From contig CAZMTO010000015.1 of assembly GCA_964569265.1 (NCBI GenBank), positions 1 through 36,861 of the forward strand: 36,861 nucleotides of DNA. The letters run 5' to 3'. Every line of letters starts with the position of its first letter. The first letter of the stretch is position 1. The notes under the pieces were generated by a model. It made no database searches and was not told the DNA's origin. It worked only from the letters and a program-made list of their open reading frames with translations. The stretch is from Avidehalobacter sp964569265. Lineage in GTDB: Bacteria; Bacillota; Dehalobacteriia; UBA4068; UBA4997. The translations under genes and the position numbers were made by a program. Shown here piece after piece: positions 30,800-36,861 of the stretch.

Positions 30800-32482
30800 T
30801 TAATCCGCCAGCTCGGCGCAGGCAAAGGTATTATGCACATCGGTAATACGCAGGCAGCGTTTTTGCCCCACATAAGCCGCGCCGCCGGCCACCAATATAA
30901 CATAACCGTTAATGCGGCAAATGGCATCGTCTTTGTTGGCCGAATGTTTTTCGCACAAAAAGCAATCACACAGTTGGCCAATCTCAAACGGGCTTTTGTC
31001 TAAGGCCGCAGCATCCCCCGAAAATACCCGAACCACATAATCCGTCATTTTAAGCTCGGCATTGCCCTTTACCGCCAGCTTTTTGCCAAAACGTTTCTCC
31101 AGCGCGGCTTTGGTTTCTCCGGCTGGGCCAATAATGTACGACGATATTACCGGGTTGGTTTCAATAGATATTGCCGGATCATCCACCCGGCTGCACAGCG
31201 CGGTAAGCTCCTCTAAAATATTAACAAAAACGCTCTCCTCCGACGCTACCGTGCCCTTGCCGCCACAAAACGGGCAGGGGCGTTCAAACAGCTCTTGCAG
31301 GGTGTGGCCGTTTTTTTTGCGGGTCATTTCTACCAAACCAAGCTGCGTAAAGCCCAGCACGTTGGTTTTTACCCGGTGGCCGGCCAACGCCTTATTAAGC
31401 GCCACCAAAATCTGCGCCTGCTCACCGGCATCCTTCATATCTATAAAGTCCACAATAATTATGCCGCCAATGTTTCGTAGCTGCAACTGGCGTGCCACCT
31501 CCTCGGCAGCCTCCAAGTTAGTACGCAGCACAACATCGGCAAAGGTTTGCGCCGAATTTCCAACGTATTTGCCGGTATTTACGTCAATAACCGTAAAAGC
31601 TTCTAAATGCTGAATAATCAGGTAACCGCCGCATTTTAGCCATACTTTGTCGGCAAGCGCCTGCGCCAGTTGGGCATCTACGTTATACACCGCCATAACG
31701 TCACATTCCGGCTGACATATCTGCGGCAAATATTCCGGTGCTATCGATGCTACCACCTCGGCCAGATTAGCCGCGGTTTGCGGGCTGTTAACGTAAATAT
31801 GCTCCATATCACCGTAAAAAGTATCACGCACTACACGGCGCAGCAGGCTTTGATCCTGATACAGCAGGCTTACCGCCTTAGCCGATGCATTTTTGCCCAA
31901 AAGCCACTTCCACAGCTTCAGCAGGGTTTTTACATCGCGCACCAGTGCTTCCTCTGGTGCCTCGGCGGCAGCGGTACGTATTATGGCACCCATACCCTCC
32001 GGCAGCAGGCTTTTTACCAACGCTGGCAGCTTAGTCCGCAACTGTTCATCTTCTATACGGCGGCTTATGCTTATGCCGGGCGTGGTGGGCAGCAGCACCA
32101 AATAACGCCCCGGCAGTGTTGGGTTCATTGAAAGCCTTGCACCCTTGTTGCCGGTAGGTTCTTTAACCACCTGCACCATAATTTCCTGTCCGGGGCGCAG
32201 CAGCTTGTTTATCGGGGTTTCCGGCTCTTGCAGCTTACCGTCGGCGCCAAGCTTGTGCGCCACAACGTCACGCAAATGCAAAAAGCCGTTGCGTTCTTCG
32301 CCAAAATCCACAAAAGCCGCCTGCATACCCGGCAAAACGTTTTCTACCTTAGCCTTATACACATTACCGGCTATCCCCTGTTGGTATTCACGTTCCACAA
32401 AAATTTCCGTCAGGCGGTCATCTTCTAAAATGGCCACCAGCGTTTCAAATTCATCCTGCTTAACAATAATATTTCTTCTCAT
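30800..32482 (-). CDS. rng: Ribonuclease E/G family protein
   Basis: Endoribonuclease for rRNA maturation and mRNA turnover. The 560-residue protein has an N-terminal S1 domain (about 35-125), the catalytic DNase I-like domain with metal-binding Asp residues in DVNTGKYVG and IVDFIDMKD, and the zinc-link CPFCGGKG. A clostridial-type C-terminal extension with a small beta-rich domain ends the chain. ATG at 32482 has AGAGGTG upstream; a GTG three codons earlier overlaps that site. It follows the TIGR03936 gene after 15 bases, as in many Bacillota where rplU-rpmA come next; here tRNA-Pro comes next instead. Confidence 0.95.
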   Translation of the reverse strand: MRRNIIVKQDEFETLVAILEDDRLTEIFVEREYQQGIAGNVYKAKVENVLPGMQAAFVDFGEERNGFLHLRDVVAHKLGADGKLQEPETPINKLLRPGQEIMVQVVKEPTGNKGARLSMNPTLPGRYLVLLPTTPGISISRRIEDEQLRTKLPALVKSLLPEGMGAIIRTAAAEAPEEALVRDVKTLLKLWKWLLGKNASAKAVSLLYQDQSLLRRVVRDTFYGDMEHIYVNSPQTAANLAEVVASIAPEYLPQICQPECDVMAVYNVDAQLAQALADKVWLKCGGYLIIQHLEAFTVIDVNTGKYVGNSAQTFADVVLRTNLEAAEEVARQLQLRNIGGIIIVDFIDMKDAGEQAQILVALNKALAGHRVKTNVLGFTQLGLVEMTRKKNGHTLQELFERPCPFCGGKGTVASEESVFVNILEELTALCSRVDDPAISIETNPVISSYIIGPAGETKAALEKRFGKKLAVKGNAELKMTDYVVRVFSGDAAALDKSPFEIGQLCDCFLCEKHSANKDDAICRINGYVILVAGGAAYVGQKRCLRITDVHNTFACAELAD

Positions 32483-32497
32483 TTTCCCCACCTCTGT

Positions 32498-33160
32498 TTA
32501 CGGCTCAAGGCGTGCGCCGTTTGCATCAATTATGTATAAGCCTACTCTGGCCAGGCGATAATCCATACCCTGCGGCATCACCGCCTGCAACACCTCTAAC
32601 GGCTTAACACTGCCGCCGTCTCTAAATGGTATTTCCAAATAAAGCTCATCATCAGCCAGGCTAAGCGCGCTTACACCGGCTTTTAAATCTATCTGTTTAT
32701 CCCCTTTTTTAGGGTGATGTCTGGTTATTTCCAATTTTTCGGCCTGCATAAAATTTTCTATAGCCGCCGCCAGAGCAGCTTTTTCCGCATCGGTACCGGC
32801 AACCTTAGCCCGGTAACAGGTTAAATTTATGGCCGCCATTAAAGCCGGGCGCGGGGCATCGGTTAACTGCCGCAGGCTGTTTACGCGCACACTTTGCGGC
32901 AGCGCCAAATTAAGCCGCTGCTGCACATCTGCCGGGGGCAAAGCTTCTTTAAGCACCAAATCGCTCCATTCCGCCAGCCCTTCTATACCCACACCGCGCG
33001 GCGGCCCAAAGGATATTTTGGGGTGCGGATTAAAACCTTCGGAATAGGCAACCGGCAGCCCGGCCCGCATAAGCGCCCGGTTAAACAGCTTTAAAATATC
33101 CAGATGAGATAAAAATTTGCTTACCCCCAACACACTAAAGCTAAAACGATAGGTCGGCAT
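32498..33160 (-). CDS. TIGR03936 / DUF2344 radical-SAM-linked protein
   Basis: A 220-residue protein of the DUF2344 family that always accompanies the TIGR03960 radical SAM gene. The signature N-terminus is clear: RFSFSVLGVSKFLSHLDILK followed by AYSEGFNPHPKISFGPP. The role is unknown; its conserved pairing suggests action on the same substrate. Start overlaps the TIGR03960 stop by one base (TAATG) with GGGGGGAT upstream. Confidence 0.93.
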   Translation of the reverse strand: MPTYRFSFSVLGVSKFLSHLDILKLFNRALMRAGLPVAYSEGFNPHPKISFGPPRGVGIEGLAEWSDLVLKEALPPADVQQRLNLALPQSVRVNSLRQLTDAPRPALMAAINLTCYRAKVAGTDAEKAALAAAIENFMQAEKLEITRHHPKKGDKQIDLKAGVSALSLADDELYLEIPFRDGGSVKPLEVLQAVMPQGMDYRLARVGLYIIDANGARLEP

Positions 33161-35037
33161 TATTTATCCCCCCTTGTTGCGTAATAATTATCGCAGCCCA
33201 ACGCCTGACAAATGCCGCAGCCGCTGCACGGCCCCTTGCGGCAATCCGCCGTAACGGCAGCCCGCCCGGCCTTTTGCCATTCGTGCCACAGCCATTTTTT
33301 GTTAACGCCGCAGCTTATATGGTCCCACGGCAAAACATCGTCACGGGCAAATTCCCGCGAGGCATAAGCCGCCGGGTCAATACCAACATCGGCAAAGGCT
33401 TGCAGCCATTTTTCATAATCAAAATGTTCGTGCCAAGAGTCAAACTTGCAGCCCAAATTATGCGCCGCCAGCAACGCCTTACCCAAACGCCTGTCGCCGC
33501 GGCTAAACACACCCTCTAAAAAGCTCAGCTCAATATCGTGGCAATTTAAGCGGGCATTTTTAATCGGCCTAAATGCCTGCCACAGCAGCTCTTTTTTACG
33601 CGCCAGTTCTTCGCGGCTGTTTTGCCCAAACCACTGAAAAGGCGTATCACATTTGGGTACAAAAAACGACACACTTACCGTAATATTAAGGCGGCGCTTT
33701 AAGCCGGAATTTTGCCCCAGCCGCAAAATTTTACGCGCCAAATCGGCCATAGCCAGCAGGTCTTCATCGGTTTCGTAGGGCAGGCCGGCCATAAAATACA
33801 GCTTAAACGATGACCACCCCGCCGATACCGCTGCCGACACCGCCGCAAAAATATCTTCTTCGCAAACACCCTTGTTGATAATGTCACGCAGGCGCTGCGT
33901 AGCCGCTTCGGGGGCAAACGTCAGGCCGGACTTCCGCACCGTCTGTATCTGCTCAGCCAGCCCCACCGACAGTGCATCTACGCGCAGGCTGGGCAGCGAC
34001 ACACTTACGCCGTCTTTAGCGTGGTCTGCCAGCAAATCGCCAATTAAACCCTGCACCCCGGAATAATCCGCAGTAGACAGGCTAACCATACCAATTTCAT
34101 CATAGCCGGTGCTTTTAAGTGCCGCTTTGGCCTGCTCACGCAGCAGCTCCGGTGATTTTTCGCGTACCGGGCGATAAATTATGCCCGCCTGACAAAAACG
34201 GCAGCCGCGGTTGCAGCCACGCATAACCTCTAACACCGCACGGTCGTGAACAATTTCGCAAAAGGGCACAATCTGATTAGTAGGAAATGGCACCGAATCC
34301 ATATCCTTAACAATGCGCTTTAACACACGCTCCGGCGCACAGGCCTCGTGTTCCATAGCCACCAGCTTGCCCACCTCATCATATACCGGGTGATAAAACG
34401 CCGGCACATAAATACCGGCCAACCCTGCTGCACGCTGCAAAAATTCGGCACGGCTAAGCCCCTTGGCGCGGCAGTCGGTATACAAGTCCATCAGCTCCAA
34501 CTCAATGTCCTCGCCCTCACCAATCACAAACAGGTCAAAAAAGTCAGCCAGCGGCTCCGGGTTATAGGCGCACGGCCCACCGGCCAGCACAATCGGGTAA
34601 GTCCAATCGGTACGGTCAGCCGCCGCCAGCGGAATTTCCGCCAGCTCCAGCATATATAAAATATTGGTAAAGCTCATTTCGTATTGCAGGGTAACGCCTA
34701 CAATGTCAAAATCACGCACGGCATGATAATCTTCCCAGCTAAACAGCGGTATACCACGCTCACGCATCAGCGCCTCCATATCCACCGCCGGTGCAAAGGC
34801 ACGCTCCATAGCATATTCCGGGCGGCGGTTAACCGCCTCGTACAGCACGCGCATCCCCAAATGCGACATACCGATTTCGTATAAATCCGGGAACATCAAT
34901 ACCATGGTGGCACTAAGCTGCTGCCAGTCTTTAACTATCGTATTATATTCTCCGGCCAAATACTGCGCCGGCTTGTCCACATACGGCAAAAGCTGACCTT
35001 CAACCTCTGCCACCCAGCTTTTAACTTGTTTTTGCAA
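33160..35037 (-). CDS. TIGR03960 family B12-binding-like radical SAM protein
   Basis: A 625-residue radical SAM protein. The N-terminal B12-binding-like region (about 40-185) contains FPDLYEIGMSHLG. The radical SAM cluster is Cys275, Cys279, Cys282 (GCNRGCRFCQAG), followed by the TIM-barrel region. The C-terminus carries a second cysteine cluster (CRKGPCSGCGICQALGC) that could hold an extra iron-sulfur centre. The reaction is not known to me. The start is TTG with AAGGGGT eight bases upstream. It lies after spoIVFB and before DUF2344 and rng, a conserved block. Confidence 0.93.
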   Translation of the reverse strand: MQKQVKSWVAEVEGQLLPYVDKPAQYLAGEYNTIVKDWQQLSATMVLMFPDLYEIGMSHLGMRVLYEAVNRRPEYAMERAFAPAVDMEALMRERGIPLFSWEDYHAVRDFDIVGVTLQYEMSFTNILYMLELAEIPLAAADRTDWTYPIVLAGGPCAYNPEPLADFFDLFVIGEGEDIELELMDLYTDCRAKGLSRAEFLQRAAGLAGIYVPAFYHPVYDEVGKLVAMEHEACAPERVLKRIVKDMDSVPFPTNQIVPFCEIVHDRAVLEVMRGCNRGCRFCQAGIIYRPVREKSPELLREQAKAALKSTGYDEIGMVSLSTADYSGVQGLIGDLLADHAKDGVSVSLPSLRVDALSVGLAEQIQTVRKSGLTFAPEAATQRLRDIINKGVCEEDIFAAVSAAVSAGWSSFKLYFMAGLPYETDEDLLAMADLARKILRLGQNSGLKRRLNITVSVSFFVPKCDTPFQWFGQNSREELARKKELLWQAFRPIKNARLNCHDIELSFLEGVFSRGDRRLGKALLAAHNLGCKFDSWHEHFDYEKWLQAFADVGIDPAAYASREFARDDVLPWDHISCGVNKKWLWHEWQKAGRAAVTADCRKGPCSGCGICQALGCDNYYATRGDK

Positions 35038-35076
35038 ACTAATCTACCCCTTAATCTTCAGTTGCTGTTTCTATTT

Positions 35077-35880
35077 TTACTTCAACTTTAAATTATTCGG
35101 CAGATAGTCCTTGTTCTCCTTTTTTACAGGCTGCTCTACAACATATTTTTTTATTATATCTGATAAATATAAACCGCCGCCACCCTGCTGCCACACCGCC
35201 AGCAGCTTATCACCCGACAAAACCCGCCCCCTATACAGCACCACATTGCGCCACCCCGGAGAAAGCCGCCGCACAAGCCTATACAGCGGCAGATTATGCT
35301 TTTGGCGCACAAACCTTAGCGGCCGCCGCCGCATACCGCTACAGGCTGCCAGCGCCGCCGTATGCAGGTAGGCCAGTTGTTTGTCATGCTGCATAGCCAG
35401 CAAATAAAGCCACAGTGCCGCCACCAGCAACCACCGCGACAACCCAAAATAATACAAACACATTACCAGCGCCAACGCCAACGCCCGCCCCATAAGCAAC
35501 AGAGCAGCCGCCAGCTTTCGCCAGGCCACCACACCGCTGCCCAGCCCCAGCAGCACCCGGCCGCCGTCTAACGGCAAAACCGGCAGGCTGTTTACCGCCG
35601 CCAGCACAAAGTTTAGCTGTGCCGCCGTTTGCCACCCCACGCGCAAAGCCAGCCACATAGCCAGCAAATTGGCACATGGCCCCGCTGCCGCCACCAAGGC
35701 AGCACGCCACCCCTGCACAGCAGGCGCCACCTTTACGGCCACACCCAAACCGCCGCCAAGCCGCCCGCGCAGGCCCAGCATACGCAGCGCCAGCAAATGC
35801 CCGGCCTCGTGCAGAACAAAGGCCGCAAGCAGCCACAGTATTATCGCATCGCCGCTTATTTTAGCTGATAACGTACTCAT
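35077..35880 (-). CDS. spoIVFB: Stage IV sporulation protein FB-like M50 metalloprotease
   Basis: Intramembrane zinc protease; in Bacillus SpoIVFB cuts pro-sigma-K in the outer forespore membrane. The 267-residue protein has HEAGH at 24-28 in the first helix and LPLDGGR at about 102-108 (third zinc ligand Asp105), with further membrane helices up to about 165. The soluble C-terminus (about 185-267) looks like a degenerate CBS-type region. It overlaps the upstream M23-like gene by four bases (ATGA) and lacks its own strong ribosome binding site, so translation is coupled. Confidence 0.92.
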   Translation of the reverse strand: MSTLSAKISGDAIILWLLAAFVLHEAGHLLALRMLGLRGRLGGGLGVAVKVAPAVQGWRAALVAAAGPCANLLAMWLALRVGWQTAAQLNFVLAAVNSLPVLPLDGGRVLLGLGSGVVAWRKLAAALLLMGRALALALVMCLYYFGLSRWLLVAALWLYLLAMQHDKQLAYLHTAALAACSGMRRRPLRFVRQKHNLPLYRLVRRLSPGWRNVVLYRGRVLSGDKLLAVWQQGGGGLYLSDIIKKYVVEQPVKKENKDYLPNNLKLK

Positions 35881-36617
35881 TTTGGGCCCTGTACATATTG
35901 CAGCGGGTCAACCGGCTCACCCTCTATCATCACCGAAAACAGCAGCACACCTTCGCCAACCGTGGCAATTACCTGCCCCTGATTCAGCACATCACCGGGC
36001 TGCACCTTGGCCGCAATATCGCCGCTGTATACAGTTTCCATACCGCCGGTATGCTTTACGGTTATGCTTTGGCCGTCTGTCACCGCCACAACCTCGCCAA
36101 TAGCCGCCGCCTTAACTGTCTGCTCCTGCTGACAAAATATCTCTAAGCCCTCCAGCGGCAGTCCCTCTGCCGTAACCTCACCAAAGGCCGCCTGCATAAG
36201 GCCGCTTGTCGGCAGCATAAGCACCGGCTCACCATTGTCCTCTAACTTGGCCGCCGTCAAATAATCTTCGGTCGGCTTGTATTCGGTGGTATCAGCCCCC
36301 GGCGTTATGACGCCTGCCGCCGCCGGTTTATCCGCCGCCGCCGGTTTATCCGCCTCATCCCCGGTAAGCTCCTGCCAAAAATCCATCAGCCCGTTAACCG
36401 CCAAAGCTTCCTGCTGTTCGGCCTGTGCCAGCGCCACCACATAGCGCACACCGTCACCAAGGGCCGTTTCTTCCTCGTACAAATAAACCACCCCGGCAAA
36501 CAGCACCCCGGCCGCCAGCCCCTGCAAGCATATGCGCCCCAGCCAGTTTAGCCGCCCGCCCTCTTTAGGGGCCTGCCGCGGGTCCGGCGCGCCGTAAAAC
36601 AAATCTCTGTTGGCCAT
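35877..36617 (-). CDS. spoIVFA: SpoIVFA-like protein with degenerate M23/LytM domain
   Basis: A 246-residue membrane protein: one membrane helix (about 30-50), a linker with the short repeat DKPAAADKPAAA, and a C-terminal LytM/M23 fold (about 145-240). The zinc and catalytic residues of active M23 peptidases are missing: GLEIFC stands where H-x-x-x-D is expected and LLFSVM where H-x-H is expected. That is typical of SpoIVFA, the inhibitor/scaffold of SpoIVFB that is cleaved by SpoIVB. GGAGGAG precedes the ATG. With the neighbouring spoIVFB-like gene it reproduces the spoIVF operon. Confidence 0.88.
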   Translation of the reverse strand: MANRDLFYGAPDPRQAPKEGGRLNWLGRICLQGLAAGVLFAGVVYLYEEETALGDGVRYVVALAQAEQQEALAVNGLMDFWQELTGDEADKPAAADKPAAAGVITPGADTTEYKPTEDYLTAAKLEDNGEPVLMLPTSGLMQAAFGEVTAEGLPLEGLEIFCQQEQTVKAAAIGEVVAVTDGQSITVKHTGGMETVYSGDIAAKVQPGDVLNQGQVIATVGEGVLLFSVMIEGEPVDPLQYVQGPK

Positions 36618-36755
36618 ATTGCTCCTCCTGCGCCAATTTTGTTTTTACCACTTTATGCAACGATGCGGCTATTTATGCCAAGCCCACGCACGGGCAAAAA
36701 AAATACCCCGGCGCCAATGCTGGGTGGTCGTAAAACAGTAAAATTAAAAAATGGC

Positions 36756-36772
36756 GAAAACCATTGGTTTTC
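36756..36772. repeat. Perfect 17-base palindrome
   Basis: GAAAACCA-T-TGGTTTTC, perfect eight-base arms, 145 bases upstream of the spoIVFA-like gene. It could be an operator or terminal part of a mobile element; there is no T run to make it a terminator. Confidence 0.45.
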
Positions 36773-36778
36773 AAGGGG

Positions 36779-36800
36779 CGGCGTGACGAAAGTCACGCCG
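36779..36800. terminator. Perfect hairpin at the 3' end of a minus-strand gene
   Basis: CGGCGTGAC-GAAA-GTCACGCCG, nine perfect pairs with a GAAA loop on the plus strand. Its right arm contains the stop codon of the partial gene that enters from the right. TTT follows on the plus strand; on the minus strand there is no T run, so its role as terminator is uncertain. Confidence 0.45.
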
Positions 36801-36861
36801 TTTCCCGTTTCATCAGTTCTTCCAGAGGGATGAATCCCAGTCCATCATACTTGATGTGGAT
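36793..36861 (-). CDS. C-terminal fragment of an unidentified gene (cut by window edge)
   Basis: The last 22 codons of a minus-strand reading frame run off the right edge: a product ending KYDGLGFIPLEELMKRETA, then TGA. Codons favour CTG, ATC and GGA, unlike the neighbours, which use TTA, ATT and GGC, so it may be of foreign origin such as an insertion-sequence gene. The fragment is too short to identify, and it could be a chance open frame. Confidence 0.4.
   Translation of the reverse strand: MHIKYDGLGFIPLEELMKRETA

Noticed and set aside
1..36861. CRISPR array, prophage or conjugation genes
   Set aside because: No regularly spaced direct repeats, and no phage, integrase or mobilisation genes are recognisable.

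Overview
This window looks like chromosome from an anaerobic, endospore-forming member of the Bacillota (Clostridia or a close relative). The evidence is a full set of sporulation genes (yqfC, yqfD, spo0A, spoIVB, spoIVFA/spoIVFB-like), two rubrerythrins, the argR-recN-spoIVB-spo0A order, a clostridial-type single-chain PurL, and GGAGG-type ribosome binding sites. I cannot name the genus from sequence alone. The gene content is core chromosome; I see no prophage, conjugative element or CRISPR array.

Layout. 1-1698: a palindromic repeat, then yqfD and yqfC (minus). 1741-5576: alaS, ireB, ruvX and a DUF1292 gene (plus), with a strong promoter and a shared terminator. 5596-10767: two rubrerythrins of opposite domain order (minus) on either side of a lone purL (plus). 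10867-13483: a HAD phosphatase (minus), divergent from a UPF0237 ACT protein and a UPF0210/DUF711 protein (plus). 13551-16569: deoB, pdp and a small membrane protein (minus). 16691-19430: a small membrane protein, spo0A and spoIVB (minus); the spo0A upstream region carries two 0A boxes and a sigma-H-like promoter. 19431-20294: a gene-poor stretch with three more copies of the palindromic repeat. 20277-26893: recN, argR, nadK, tlyA, dxs and a four-helix membrane protein (minus).

The most notable feature is at about 26950-27541. It is a roughly 590-nt non-coding, structured stretch with its own promoter, directly upstream of that membrane protein and dxs-tlyA. Position, size and partner gene match the OLE RNA / OapA system, so I call it OLE RNA and the protein OapA.

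27748-29899: yraN, rnhB, ylqF and an unlisted 49-codon gene carrying the GGADGPTAIF signature of Na+-pumping decarboxylase beta subunits (all minus). 30020-30554: an EamA/DMT-type transporter (plus) behind a short leader ending in an intrinsic terminator, a candidate riboswitch. 30643-30720: tRNA-Pro(GGG). 30800-36617: rng, two radical-SAM-linked genes (TIGR03936, TIGR03960), spoIVFB-like and spoIVFA-like (minus). The right edge holds the last 22 codons of an unidentified minus-strand gene next to two perfect hairpins.

Functional links. spoIVB, spoIVFA and spoIVFB are the known parts of the forespore-to-mother-cell sigma-K checkpoint, and spo0A is the master switch above them. The rubrerythrins fit peroxide defence in an anaerobe. 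deoB-pdp is a nucleoside salvage operon. OLE, OapA, dxs, tlyA, nadK, argR and recN run in one direction and are probably at least partly co-transcribed.
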